Origin: Buxus sempervirens
Lineage: Eukaryota; Streptophyta; Magnoliopsida; Buxales; Buxaceae
Length of the DNA: 64,000 bases
Reading direction: 5' to 3'
NCBI GenBank assembly: GCA_947561395.2
Contig: OX387186.1
Span: forward strand, 39,699,220 to 39,763,219
Under the pieces are notes generated by a model. The model worked only from the letters and a program-made list of their open reading frames with translations, was not told where the DNA came from and did not search any database. Made by a program: the position numbers and the translations under genes. Below, one piece after another: positions 46,480 to 58,706 of this stretch. The first letter of the stretch is position 1. Each line of letters starts with the position of its first letter.

Positions 46480-47018
46480 TCATCATGTTCTGTCCCTCCA
46501 TAATTATGCTAGTGCAACCAAATGAGAAAAATGGTTAGGGTGTCTCATCAAGAACTTGTTTGTGGTGAAAATAACATCATTATTAGAAGTAATAAGTCTT
46601 TCCTACAAGATCTTTGATTTTTGATACTGAAAGGAGAAAAATCAACTAACATGTATAGTGGATGCCTTGTTCATGAACTCTCAAATGTGTAAAAATCGAT
46701 TAATATAATAATATCAGTGGTTGAATTAGCAAAGTCGCGCGGTGATTAATTTAATTAGGACTAGCTAATTAAATGACCTGACATAATAACATATAAACAA
46801 TGGATCTTAATCAATTAGTTAGTGAAGGTGCTCTTAAACATCATGGGCACAACAAAGAGGGTATCTTGGATCTCCTTTATGTCTCTCAGCTTCTTTAAGA
46901 AAGTAGTTTTCAATTAAGAGTTTCCTCCTCCATTACATTAAGTTATGACATCTTCTTTAGACATTCTGCAAAGCTTTTCCTCCTTTATTCTTCAAAATGA
47001 AGTGAGAGAGAGAGAGAG

Positions 47019-47049
<31 letters not shown>

Positions 47050-48280
47050 TATATAATAACATTAATTTGGTGTAGAAGCAGTAAAATGGTTGGTCGATGT
47101 TCGTTAGTTAAACAGTGATAAAGTTCGTTGAGCACGTGAACATGTAGCTCTAGGGGTTGATAAAGTGGAAAACGGTTAACTAACTCAGATTATAAATAGG
47201 TAATAGGAGATTAACTTTTCCTTTTTTTCTCACTCTTCTTCTTTTGCTGAAAGACTCGCTTTTTCTTTACTCTTATCTCTGGTAAGATTCATGTTGCTCA
47301 ATACCTTCACTGGAGCATGAAGCGGATCTTTCAATACCATTTAAAAACTAAGGTTGGTAACTCGGGGAGTTGGCAACTCGGTCTGAGTCCCTAGCTGGTC
47401 GAGTCACTGAAAATCTTTGTCGAACTTGATGAGTTAGCTGGCTCGGGTTTGATTTGATTGACTAGTTTATGTTATAAACCTGTCTACTGAACGACTAAGA
47501 AAGATCATTTTTTGTCATTTTTATATCTTAAAATTTCTGATATAAAGTATAAGCACTATTGTATTGAGTCGACTCACTCTTGCACTTAAGATCAGGTCAC
47601 ATACTTTTTTCACATATTTATGTCAAGTAACCCACTAATTAAACTTGAGTTGGTTATATTAAATAAAATTTATGTTTGAGTGAAACAGGTATTAATTCAA
47701 GAACTTGACTTAGATGCAGCTAGTATCTTTGTGATTCTCTACTCACCTTCTCCTTAATTTTTATCTCTAGAACTTTGATATATTTGGTAAGCTCTCCTTT
47801 TCATCAATCATGTTGCTGGAACTTCAGTTGTTAATTCAATCTTGATCAATTTTGACCCACATTAGCGTCGGCACCGAAATAATTATGGTTTGATTTTGGA
47901 TTCCTAAGAGATCTACTATTCTGTTTGTGATTGAATGAGGTTACACATTTGTCATCTTCTCTCAAAGTCTTAGCTCATCTGGTACGTTCTTAGATGGAGA
48001 ATCTTTAGTAGTATGACTCTTCTTGGGGAAAACACTTCTCTGTAGAGGAGATTTATAATATTCTCCTTTCAAGTAGATATCTTTATAGTTAAGTGGTTTT
48101 TGGGTACACTGCGGGATCCAGATCTAGGCTGACCCATAGGTTTAATCGAGTCAATAAAGTCGGACTGGTCCTCAATGGATGGACCATTCAATCACAGGAT
48201 TAGGATTTTATTTATGGTTATTTTAATTTTTATCCTTTCGATTGATTAATTTAAAATATAGAATTGCCACTACTTGCATC
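46480..48280. other. Gene-free region with a (GA)n microsatellite
   Basis: A GA run at 47003-47049 (one GC interruption). The rest is AT-rich, with CTCGG/GAGTC words at 47350-47470. No gene, exon or transposon end could be supported. Confidence 0.45.
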
Positions 48281-48337
48281 CAAGGATGGCAACGGGGTGG
48301 GTTTGGTAAACTTGAACCCGCCCGTATAAGGGTTCAG

Positions 48338-48595
48338 TTTTTTTTTTTTGATAGACAACACAGCAATATATAGATTAGGAAACAAGATGAACATAACTGA
48401 ACCCTCTCGCCTCATCACTAATAACATGAGAGAGAAACGAGGAAGAGGACATCCAAAGACAAGAAAAACAATCAAGAGCATGGTTAGCTAGTCTATCAGC
48501 AACCTGGTTTCCTTCCCGAAACACATGAGCAAATTGGACACAATTGAAACTTACACAGCAATCCCTGCATTGGTTGAGAACAGAACTAAGTCTCC
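48338..48595 (-). mobile_element. LINE 3' end, 5'-truncated
   Basis: On the minus strand it encodes FAHVFREGNQVADRLANHAL, the C-terminal RNase H of plant LINE reverse transcriptases, then runs to a poly(A) tail (plus-strand T-run at 48338-48349). Flanks AAGGGTTCAG (48328-48337) and AAGGGTTTAG (48596-48605) form a 10-bp TSD with one mismatch. It is 258 bp. A frame of about 76 codons at 48251-48481 is only partly this domain. Confidence 0.88.
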
Positions 48596-48605
48596 AAGGG
48601 TTTAG

Positions 48606-49350
48606 TTACTACCAAACCCTAACCACGTTTATTTAATTGTTGTAATAATGCGGAATTAGAAATTTCAATGAATCAAAACCACATTAATGTAAAATAGGCA
48701 CGCACAAATCTCTAATCAATATCAAATAATTCAATGGCCAATCACATAAATTGTATTAATAAAAGTAAAGCTGATAAACAAATACCAACACAACCATTTG
48801 GTGATGAAGTGAAAACTCAAAGAGACCTCTTTATGAAAAACCCTCCGAGCTATGTAGGTGCCATCGGTTTTATTTTGGTAACCTAAAAGATATCACTATG
48901 AGAAGAAGACTTACAGATTGTTTTTTAGACGACTTAACATCCTTGCATGTGCTAGGCTCTTACAACTCATAGATTGAAATATCTAAAGAACTCTTCAAAT
49001 TTTCTCCACAGTAATACTCCTAAACTTTGAAGATCTTAACCGTTATCACCCAAACAAATTAGTATGGTATTCGCAAGAACTCCTATATGCAATCTTCCCA
49101 ATTCGGAACTCCAAGGGTAAAGAAGGAAGAAAAGAAAGATTGATGGCTTAAAATAGAAAACCATGAAAGTGTTTTTCACATGGGAATAGGAGGTCTATGG
49201 CTTCTTTAGTATATTTGGTAATTGGTTTAAACGAACCCTAGTCTTATTTAGAGGTTCCCAAGAGCTTTGGCATGAATAGGAATTAAAAATATATAGAATG
49301 ACAAAAAAGAATTGGAGTTCACCGTTGAGCATTGTCTAGCTCTGTGAAAC
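48606..49350 (-). mobile_element. Diverged Copia LTR fragment
   Basis: It follows the 5' LTR of the 9418 Copia element in order: AATTTGGTGA near 48798, GAAAAACCCTCC near 48835, AAGAACTCTTCA near 48983, CTTTGAAGATCTT near 49024 and GCAATCTTCCCAATTCGG near 49098. It is much more diverged and has no visible ends. Confidence 0.6.
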
Positions 49351-49399
49351 CACAATGATCATTGGACCACCATGCATCTTATAGTGGATAGTCACCAAA

Positions 49400-49680
49400 G
49401 TATTCAAAAATTGTAAAAATGAGCCAAAGTAAGCTCATTAAAGGTCTACACTAGATTTCAAGGTAAAGGAGTTAGGTTATGTGTAGGGAAAGGTGTTAGA
49501 CACCCCCACTCAACCACCCAAAGGTGGTTGCCATACTTTTAATCATTTTAACATTTCTTGTATTCACAACACATATATTAAAATAATAAAAGAAAATATA
49601 AAAATGTGTGATCCTTTATAAAGTGTTAGGTACCCCCACTCATCCACCCAAAGGAAGTTATTATTCTGATGACATAGAAA
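49400..49680 (-). mobile_element. Alpha LTR remnant
   Basis: It holds GGAGTTAGGTTATGTG, GGTGTTAGACACCCCCACTC and GGTGGTTGCCATA (49460-49535), the conserved 3'-region box of alpha LTRs. A second partial copy, GTGTTAGGTACCCCCACTC, lies at 49624. No ends or TSD. Confidence 0.65.
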
Positions 49681-50638
49681 GTTATGAGTTAATTGACTTT
49701 CCTTATCTAGACATAATATTAGTTGGATGTTTCTGTATTTTGAGGTTATTGATGAAATTTTAAAATTATTAGCATACTCCGATGTGTTGATTAATGTTAA
49801 TTAATTAATTTTATTATTTTGGATTTTAGTTGCTTTGTATCCCACAAAGTTAGCACTTTATTTAATAATTCGGATCGGGGTACTACATATAAAGTAAAAC
49901 AAAAGGAAGACGGCAATGTGGAAAGATTAAAAGCAAGATTTTTGGCAAAAGGATTTCAACAAGTTGATGGTTTGGATTTCACAGATACTTTTAGTCCTAT
50001 GATAAAACACGCAACGTTGAGATTGGATCTTGCACTTGTCATTCAGTTTGATTGGGAGATACAGCAACTCCACATCTCTAATGCATTCTTCATGGAACTT
50101 TACAAGAGGACATATATATTGAATAGCTCGTGGTTTCGAAGATCCAAATCATCCAGATTTTGTTTGCAAGCTACATAAAGCATTATACGGCCTAAAGCAA
50201 GCTCCTTGAGCTTGGTATAATCGTCAATTCCAGAGCCTACAAGACTTTGGGTTTGTCACCTCCTTGGTGGATATGCTTCCCTCTTTACCTATCACTAGCA
50301 TGATGTTCATTTATAAATGCTCATTTATATAGATGAAATTCTACTTATAGGGACACATGGTAGCATTATTTCGTCTCTCATTACTCATCTACAACATGAC
50401 TTCAAATTGAAGGACCTTGGTGCTCTAGGCTACTTGCTTGGTATACAAGTGACTCGCAATGTATAAGGTCTTCATCTTCGGCAAAGCAAATACATTCTTG
50501 ATAAACTTCACCGCTCTCAGATTGTGGGAGCTAAACCAAAGTATCTAGAGGAAAATTATCCTCCAAATTTGGCGACCCCACTGACGATATCATTGCCTAC
50601 CATCAATTAGTAGAAGCTTTACAATACTACATACTAAC

Positions 50639-52331
50639 TATAGACACCCCAAATTGTACTACCAAAATGAGAAAATAAGGAAAAATATTTATTTGGATTT
50701 GAAACAGGTAAAAAAAAAATGGAAATTTGGTCAAACCTATTTTGTCCGCATAAGGTATACGGACAAGACGTGTCCACATTCTATTGAACATTAGGTGTCC
50801 GCATTGGAAATGCGGACAAGGCATGTCCGCAAATCAAATGCGGACACGCATAGTTTTGAGCGAATTTTTAGAATCTCGTTTTTTAAGCATTGTTTCTATT
50901 TTGATCTCCTCTCTAGGGTTTCGTGTGGCCGTTTTTGCCCTAATTCGTGTTTCTAAAATGGGATTGGAACATTCTAGAACCTCTTAGGACCACTCCTGCC
51001 CCTGTTCTTGCTTATAAATAGGAGGCCTCTCCTCAAGCAAATGGCTGAGAATTGTGACTGAAAGAACTGGGAAAAATTATTGTGAAATTGCTGTGGAATT
51101 GTGACTAAGAATTGCTGAGAAGAGTACTCCAAGTGAAGAAGAGAACCCTTGCCTCTTTGCTTTCTCAAGTCTAGGTAAGCTTCTCAACTTCTTTACTTTC
51201 TAGTTTTAATTTCTAGGATAGTTCTAATCTTCTCCCTTTCTGTAGTATAAGGCCTGTGTGGGATTGTAACCCCAAACCTTAATCCAAGTACCTCGAGTAT
51301 CTTCTCTAGCCGTAAAACGTGAAGAGAGTTCTAGGGGAAAAGAGGACAGGAATGGACCCATAGGGCAGACCTCCATATGCTGTAATCTTAGAAATATGTA
51401 GATAAAATATTTTGTTTAGGTTGTGTGATGATTTTGTGATGTAATATGGAGGAATACTACATGTCCATGCTATTCATAGCATTGGATCTCATTTTCTTCA
51501 TATATTCTGAGTTTTTTACATTGTTTTCACCCTTTTTATGATTTTTGATGTTTTTAGTCGTTTAGGCTAAGATCTTGGATTTTCCATTTTCAATGTGGTA
51601 GATCTGGATTCAGAAGCCTTTCAGTAATCTCTATGGTTTCATGAGTTGGTTTTTGAGTCATTTTTCATTCTTGAGAGAACACCCTACGGTCCCAGCTCTC
51701 CCTTTTTAATGTTTTTTCATCAATGAGGGTATTTTTGGTTTTGATTTTTTTTATCTAATGAGAAATATGGGCTAGATCTATGCTTTGGATTGTTCAGATT
51801 TAATTCTTCAATATTTTGTAAAAAATAATATTTTTTTTTATTCTTAGATTTCAAGGATTTAACTCAAAGCCAGATTTTGAAGTTTTTATTTTAGAAATGT
51901 TTTCTTTGTCCTGATTTCAATCAATCATGAAGCCCAAGAAATGGCTTTTGTTTTCATAAGAAGGATCCAGAATTAATTGGATCATTCACATGGAAATAAG
52001 CCATACATTTTTTTTCCTTTTTTCTTTTGTTTTGATTTTTATTAACAATAATTTTTATAGCATGAATAATACTTGGCAACCACCTTGCGTGGATGAATGG
52101 GAGTGCCTAACACCTTCCCCTGTTCATAACCTAATCTCCTTACCCATCTTTGGTTTACTTTTTCTTTTAGAGTTATTTTTACTCTAATTTATTTTCTTCA
52201 ATTATTTCTTTTATTTGGTCATTTTGGTATCCATTCACACCTTAAAAAGGAATGGTGGTGACTCCTCCTTTTTCTATTGAGCCCGTTTGATGATTTAGGA
52301 AGTCACTAGATTGATTTTTACATGTCTCACT
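50639..52331 (+). mobile_element. Alpha solo LTR in the Copia pol remnant
   Basis: It starts TATAGACACCCC at 50639 (TG mutated to TA) and ends CATGTCTCACT at 52331, with a perfect TSD CTAAC at 50634-50638 and 52332-52336. Removing it restores reading across the Copia RNase H segment. It is 1693 bp. It has a TATA box at 51013-51020, a donor near 51173, one CTCTAGCCGTAAAACG box near 51305, and the GGTGCCTAACACC-like box near 52100. The hairpin cassette is at 50742-50846. Confidence 0.92.
50742..50846. repeat. U3 hairpin cassette of alpha copy at 50639 (TGTCCGCA arms)
   Basis: Inverted repeats: TTGTCCG/CGGACAA outer arms (50742-50766), TGTCCGCAT/ATGCGGACA (50796-50818) and TGTCCGCA/TGCGGACA (50824-50846), with a single TGTCCACATT arm between the first two. 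Confidence 0.88.
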
Positions 52332-52678
52332 CTAACACGATCTGAGATTGCATTTATTGTCAATCAACTGTGTCAGCACTTGCATTCCCCTATTGAGAGT
52401 CACCTGATCCCTGCCAAATGAGTACTTCGATACTTGAAAGGCATCATTGATGATGGGCTACACTTTACTCATGGTCCTATTCAACTTCAAGCATTTTCCG
52501 ATTTTTATTAGGCTGGTGATCCTAATGACAGTCACTCCACTATAGGGTATGGTATTTTTCTTGTTTCTTGCTTATTCTCATGGTGTGCAAAGAAGCAATA
52601 TGTGGTCTCTAGATCAAGTACATAAGCATAATGTCATGCTTTAGCCATGACAATGGCCGACATATATTGGTTGTGAAT

Positions 52679-53460
52679 TGTAATACCCTGAATTTTTTCG
52701 AGATTTATTAATTAAATTTAAATCTATGATTTGGTAAGATTAAATTGCTAATCAATGATTTGATCTAATTAGGTGGTTATGTGGAGGAGGTAGATCCAGA
52801 AATTGAAATTGATCCAATGGATGGATCTTGAGTTGTAAGGTGAGTCAGATTTAAGTAATTATTTTAAGTCTTATTGGTCAATTGCATGAAACATGATAGT
52901 GTTATGCAGGGGATTGTATTTTAATAAAATAATAAATATTTGAAGGAAATGGGCGTGCGTATGAGAATAGGAGTTTTCTCTTATGAAGTTCTAAAATTTT
53001 AGAAACTCCTATTAGACTTGGACGTATGGTCTTGTTATTGAGAAGTTCCTAAAAATATTATTGTTTTATTTGGACAACTGGAGAACGAGAGAAGACCTAA
53101 ACGTGAATTTTCCTTGGGATTTTCATGAGCTTCAGAGCAGTGCTAAGGAGTGATTTTTCGTGGGTTTTTGCTGCTGTGTTGGAGAAGAGATCAAAGCTTG
53201 AAATTTGGTTTCGTTTGGATTGCAAAAAGAGGTAAGTAGCAACCTTTTACTTGGAAAACTTGCATGGTTTATGTTTAGAAGAGATAACTACCATGAAAGG
53301 TTGGCCTAATGATATAAAAGACATTTATCACGATACAGATTCATTTTGGAAGTATACCTATCATATTTTGATCCCTTGGTGGCTAACTTGGAACCAACTA
53401 GAACATGCTACTTTAAAATTTCACATCATTACTTGAAGTTTGCAAATCAACTACCCAAGG
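52679..53460 (+). mobile_element. Beta LTR fragment (left end)
   Basis: It starts TGTAATACCCTGAATTTTTT at 52679, the sense start of the beta family, and shares GAGGTAAGTAGCAACC (53231) with GGCAAGTAGTAACCC of the beta LTR at 62121 (62980). The right end is lost, so the limit at 53460 is approximate. A 61-codon ORF at 53251 lies within it and is not a gene. Confidence 0.65.
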
Positions 53461-54950
53461 CAGTAGGTAAACTTTTAATTAACATTTGCTGTGTGTAGAA
53501 TTGTATGTAGGGGGGTTCGATCCAGGTTTCAATGAGTTTGAGCTCAACAATCTAAAATTAGTTGGCGCAAAATCATCTTGCCTTGCCTTAAACCCAAACT
53601 TTTTTTTCCATATATTTGACCATTAAAAATTTAATAGTGTTAATGAGGTAGCAAGAAAGAAAAAGTATATTGACAAATTTGTCCCATAAGTGCATTTTTG
53701 GTATTCAAGGTATATAATTAAAGCTTTTTATTTTACAAAATAATAAATAAGTGGGGCAAATTTGTTAATTAACATTATCTCAGTTATATTTCTAATGGCC
53801 AAACTTCTAAAAGGAGAAGATTATTTTACACAGAAAAAACCTCAAGGTGATAAACTTATATTTTAAAAATCTAAGTGGAGAAAGTGGGATTGTCAGAAAC
53901 CTCAAGGGGGTAAATTGTAATTATTCCAAAGTTTTAATTAGTCTCAAATTAAATAAATCATGATTCTAAAGTAAGAAGCCTTGAATCCTCCTATTAGGGT
54001 AAAAAGAAAAAAAAAAGGATCTTTTCTTGTTTATGTACAAGACATTAAAATATTACCCTTGGGAGTTGAAAATTTTGGCAAGAAAATTGAAATTCTTTTT
54101 TATAAATAAACTTAAGAACATGCTACTGTGCATGATATAAACCAAAGGGTCCAAATTACACACCCCTACTACCAACCTAATGGCTTTGACAAAAGTTTGA
54201 CAAGATTCATTAAGGTGGGATTCAAACCTAGGTCATAGATTGCAACTATGATTTGAAATTTTGATTTAAAAGATCTGAATAAATCTTCAACAAAATTTGA
54301 CATTTTTTTTGAAAACTTCAAACAAAGGAAATATGAATATTGTTGAAATTTAATTACCCTTTTTGAAAAGGACAATGTTGAGTTAGTTTGGCTAACCGTG
54401 GTTGCACCGCCCAAGACTTGTCGCTGGTGAATTGGACTTCTTGAGGAAAAGTTAAAAGAGAAAGAAGGCATGCAAATTCGAAGAATCTGACCGTTGATCG
54501 TTAGTTTGGGGATGAGGACTGAGGTGACTCAGTCATGAAATGAACGGCGAAGATATTCTGCATAATTGTACGGTGCCTATGCTAACCGTTTGATAGTCAA
54601 AACGCGCTTTCGTGACGGTTGAAAGAAAGTTAGCCTTCAGTTGGTAGGAACTAGGAAGGTTCCGGAAGCAATGAAAGCTTTCAAGTTGGTGAAGTGATTT
54701 AGACAGATCATGAAATTGACGTATGGAAAATGATTTTGAAAAGCCAAACGCAGGCATCGTTTGGCGTTTTGTTGAAATTTTGGAGCATGTTTTCCCAAAT
54801 TGAGTCTAAAAAAAATTGCAGAATCACCGCAGACCCGTTTTTGGTTTTTGAAAACTAATTTTTAAGGACATAATTGAAACTTGTTTTAAAGACTTCATTA
54901 GATGATAAGATTAATAAGACATATTATTTCTGAAAAGTTATTCTAAGTTA
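53460..54950. other. Gene-free region with a Mutator-like MITE fragment
   Basis: 53800-53925 contains ACCTCAAGGTGATAAAC and AGAAACCTCAAGGGGGTAAA, matching the arm of the MITE at 56877-57308, so it is probably a decayed relative. A hairpin AAAAGCCAAACG/CGTTTGGCGTTTT is at 54739-54770. No exon or ORF could be supported. Confidence 0.5.
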
Positions 54951-54954
54951 AAAT

Positions 54955-55106
54955 AGGGCGCCGCTTGCTTTGGTGGTAAAGACTGTACTAGTAATAGCAC
55001 GAAGTCATAGGCTCAATTCCCACTCTCATCAAGTGTGCGTGAGTTCCAGCTATGTGCCGGTCTCCATATTACTCCAACCCAATTCATACAAAAAAGAAGA
55101 AAAAAA
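54955..55106 (+). mobile_element. tRNA-derived SINE
   Basis: TGGTGGTAAAGAC (54971-54983) resembles a pol III A box, and GGCTCAATTCC (55010-55020) a B box, at tRNA-like spacing. A tail of ATTCATACAAAAAAGAAG type ends in A-runs at 55089-55106. There is no cloverleaf or CCA end, so it is not a tRNA gene. No TSD is apparent. Confidence 0.7.
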
Positions 55107-55109
55107 TCT

Positions 55110-55660
55110 TGTGCAAGCTCATTTAGAGTCATTTGTAGAATTCCCAGATCCAGAATGGATGACAAACGAGACCTTACGGGTGGTGTCCATATATCAAATT
55201 AACCTTTTCTGAAATCACTAGCTTTCAAATTTAGATGAAAAGGACATAATTAATATTTCATGCTCAGGGGCCCCATAGTAGAAACGAAGCAACTTTTGTT
55301 CCTAAAATCATCCATTATTCCAATTGTCCTATTTGATTATTGCATAAAAGGGATCATAAGCAAGGGGAGCATATATTACTGCTTGAGATTTGGGTATGGC
55401 TGCTAACCCCACATCTAGACCTAACATATCAGCCATTAGGAGGACCAAAATGGTTTCTGTTGGTAGGAAAAGCTAGACTAATGGATGCCAAAAGTCACTC
55501 ATTAAAAGGGTTTGGTGATTATTAGGAATATTTGTCAATGTGGTGGTGGATTGACCCCTCATCATTGTTGAAGGTTGCTTGAAATGGCCACTAGCTAGGG
55601 ATTCTATGCATGGAACTTTTTAATTAGAGGGGTTGAAATTAGGGATTTTTACATTTAAAA
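55110..55660. other. Gene-free spacer
   Basis: Short ORFs at 55340-55525 show no recognisable motif. No element ends seen. Confidence 0.35.
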
Positions 55661-55666
55661 AAAAAC

Positions 55667-56113
55667 GAAAATTATAAAAAGGTCACTTTTTGGCCTGTAT
55701 TTATAAAAATAGTCCATAAAAATCTCATTTTACAAAGAAGGGTCACTTTTCAAAAGTAATTGACCAGAAGGTTCACTTTTTAAAAAATAAAAAATAAAAA
55801 GTAATGTTATTTTATTGTAGGTAAAACACGCTTATGTCCATGTATGATGCGCTAGTATATCACGTAGAATATTGTATCCATGTAAGATGCGCTTGTATCC
55901 CGTAAAGAAGCTTGCATCCCATGTACAATGTCCTTGTCTCCTAAGTAAAGTGACCTCAAATTTAATTATTTTTGAAAAATGATCCTGTAATTTAATTATG
56001 ATGGACTGTTTTTATAATTATCGATGAAAAGTGACCATTTTTTGTAATTCTATATTATGATGGATTGCTTTTATAATTATCGATGAAAATTGACCCTTTT
56101 ACATAATTTTCCC
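55667..56113. mobile_element. MITE, GGGAAAATTATG family, copy 1
   Basis: The left end GAAAATTATAAAAAGGTCAC and right end GACCCTTTTACATAATTTTCCC are inverted repeats. Inside are GTATCCATGTAAGATGCGC and CCCATGTACAATGTCC, shared with copy 2 at 58707. The right part also holds two direct repeats of TTTATAATTATCGATGAAAA (56012 and 56070). The TSD was not determined. Confidence 0.65.
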
Positions 56114-56867
56114 AGGATTTTCTCTAGCGACACAGTTCTATCTAAGAGGGGACTACTGTGGTAGACATGTAATCTAATCCCCTGTCTCTTCTAAAATTGA
56201 TTCTAAGAAAGCAATGTCAAATGGTAAGATCTTGCCTGGAGCTTGACCTACACAAATTCAAGTGCTTATGTGATGAGATTGACATTGAAAGCTCTGAACC
56301 CTACCAATAAGTTGAAAGTAAAAGGATAAGCATGATGAAATGGGAAGAGAAATGACAAAGATTGGAATTAACTAACACTCTGATTAGTGGAAAATGTTGC
56401 CTGCCAAATCTCATTGCTTGGTGATTCCATGGAAGCAATAATATTTTATGGATGTAACATCATTGAGAGTGAGTGCCTTCATGCTTAAGCAAATTTTTTA
56501 ACTCTGTTCACCATTATCCACTAATACAAGTGCTTAGGATAATTTTTTTTAACCGACAACACGTTATACCCTGAAACAAGCTTACGAAACCATAAGATTC
56601 TCTTGTCCTCCTAAGTGGATCTTACACTCTACCGTGTTGTCGAGTATTGTTTATTGGATTGGGACTGGAGATCGGACCAGCAATGCTCGGTCTTCATACA
56701 ACTGTATTGGATTGGTCGGACCAGGCAGTTTGGGCTGATCGATTAGGGAGATATTAATACCAACAAAAAAAAAGAAGTGATGTAGCGACACCTAATATGA
56801 GGGCAATTATACAAAAGTGGCATTACAAATGCCTTAATACGGCGTTTCATCTGCAAATACCTTTATA
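56114..56867. other. Gene-free spacer
   Basis: Mostly AT-rich, with a GGATTGG/GGTCGGACCAG segment at 56650-56750. No ORF, RNA gene or element end supported. Confidence 0.35.
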
Positions 56868-56876
56868 AAAAATTTT

Positions 56877-57308
56877 GGGTAAATTACACTTACCTCCCTT
56901 AAGGTATGCTATAATTACACTTACCTCCCTTGAGGTTTCTGAAATAACACTTTACCCCCTTGAGATTTGTGTATAGGTCAAAATAACACTCTTTCATTGA
57001 AGTTTCTGTCAAAACAGTAGTGATAGTTAGTAAAATAATTTGAACTGGACAAGATTACCCCTTCATGAAGAGGAGAACAAAAATTTTAATAGCCTAAGGC
57101 ATAACTATCATTTAACTTAAATGGGGGTAATCTTGCCCAGTTCAAATTATTTTATTAACTATCACTGCTGTTTTGACGGAAACTTCAATATAAGAGTGTT
57201 ATTTTGACCCATACACAAATCTCAAGGGGGGAAAGTGTTATTTCAGAAACCTCAAGGGAGGTAAGTGTAATTATAGCATATCTCAAGGGAGGTAAGTGTA
57301 ATTTACTC
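56877..57308. mobile_element. Mutator-like MITE with long inverted arms
   Basis: The ends are GGGTAAATTACACTTACC and its inverse ending GTAATTTACTC. The arms pair over about 170-190 bp each (for example CCTCCCTTGAGGTTTCTGA at the left with CAGAAACCTCAAGGGAGG at the right), leaving a short centre near 57090. Flanks AAAAATTTT (56868-56876) and AAAAATTTA (57309-57317) are a 9-bp TSD with one mismatch, as in Mutator elements. No transposase. Confidence 0.88.
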
Positions 57309-57317
57309 AAAAATTTA

Positions 57318-58706
57318 TTATGGCATTTTTTTTATTCAAAAAGCCCTTATTTTGGTCAATATACCCACTCTGGAATGTACAAAATTATGCTCTCTGACTA
57401 CGCATTTATCGGTTGTCCCGAGTTCGACCAGACGGTTCTAATTGTCCTAGTTTATTCCTCTAATTAAAAAGGAGATACCCGACCAGAATACTGGTCAAGC
57501 GCCCTTGGGTACTAATTAAGTTGGATCAAATAATCCAGAGCAGTATTGTCTGGTTCGGTAAACCATGTTGTTGAGTGTTGTCTGTTGATACAAATTTTTT
57601 ATGTAGCAACCCATGAAATTGAATTGGGACAAAATTGTTTGCTATTAATATTGGCGTTTTCGTCGTCGTGAACAAATGGAAGCTTGCGGTTGGCTGACGA
57701 TACTGTAATCGGATCGTGCACGTGGATTGGGTATATTAGTCCATACCTAAGCATACAAGAATTTAAACGATTGAGGGCGGTATATAATATATAATTAGGG
57801 ATCAGTGGAGGGGACAATTTGGATTAACTTTAATCCTTATTTGGTCTTAATCACACCTTTTGTACTAATGCTTTAATATCTTTCTCTCTCTCTCTCATGG
57901 AGGTTGAGAGACAAAGTAGCAAGGCAACATTGATAATGCTATGATGGGTTTGACTTGCGATTTCCTTTCTTTGGTGGAGTTTTCTCATCCCAAGCAAATC
58001 AACAACAACATAGGCCTATTTGGATCCACACACACTCATATAATCTCTTTTCAAGCACACTCATATAATCTCTTTTAACCTCTTGAAGCAAAGTATATTT
58101 GATTGTTTGAAAATGGGGGTTCCACTTCCACCCTATTTGAGAATTGAGATGAGAGACTTTTTTGAAAGGGCAAGTGCTCAAGACCACACGCCTTTTTATT
58201 TTATTAAGTATATATATATGCAAAAATGGGGTCGTAACGTGACAGGAGGATTGTCAAGTCTGAAAGATTTTTGTGGTACGTGGGCCCTACTGGCTGTGTC
58301 TTTGCCATGCATTTCTCACTACAAACAAACGCGCATGGCCAACAAGAAGACCACATTCATGTCATCCGCATGAGGATAAGTCACCAAATCCTCAAAAGGT
58401 TATAAGTAGCTAGGATGAGAATCTAGGGCTTATTACATCCTTCACTTGCTTCGTTTGTCTCCAAGAAGAAGAATCCCATGCATGATCCCCATGATGGGAT
58501 CCTCTGTCATAGTACCATGCACTAGATAGACAGATTGATGGTCTCCCATCTGATGGGTTGACATGTACAGCTGAACTCTCTTTCAGTTCTTGAAAAGAAA
58601 AAAATTTTTTTTTTTTTTGATTTCACCTGTTTGTGGGACCCTGAGGGCTACTCGTCCATACCCTCCTCTTGCATTTGAATTTTTTAAGCCTGTACATTTG
58701 TTGTTT
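57318..58706. other. Gene-free region
   Basis: Contains a short TC run near 57882-57896 and a T-run at 58603. ORFs of 72-96 codons at 57599-58373 have no recognisable motif. I see no exon or transposon boundary. Confidence 0.4.

Larger units (their letters stand above)
49819..52678 (+). pseudogene. Copia pol remnant (RT and RNase H), split by an alpha LTR
   Basis: Plus strand. TYKVKQKEDGNVERLKARFL, GFQQVDGLDFTDTFSP and QQLHISNAFF (from 49885) are RT N-terminal motifs. ALYGLKQAP then a stop and AWYNRQF follow at about 50185. The catalytic box reads YIDEILLIGTHG near 50325, so the second Asp of YxDD is Glu. DFKLKDLGALGYLLGIQVTR is near 50430. The RNase H part continues after the alpha insertion (52332 on): LTRSEIAFIVNQLCQHL, RYLKGIIDDGLHFTHG, SHSTIGYGIFL and VSRSST. 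Several stops. It is a different lineage from the minus-strand Copia. It cannot make a protein. Confidence 0.88.

Noticed and set aside
54169-54757. Minus-strand ORFs of 100 and 74 codons
   Set aside because: No recognisable domain and no continuity between them; surrounding DNA resembles MITE debris.
54971-55020. tRNA gene
   Set aside because: Only A-box and B-box-like motifs; no acceptor stem or anticodon arm, and a poly(A)-like tail follows, as in a SINE.
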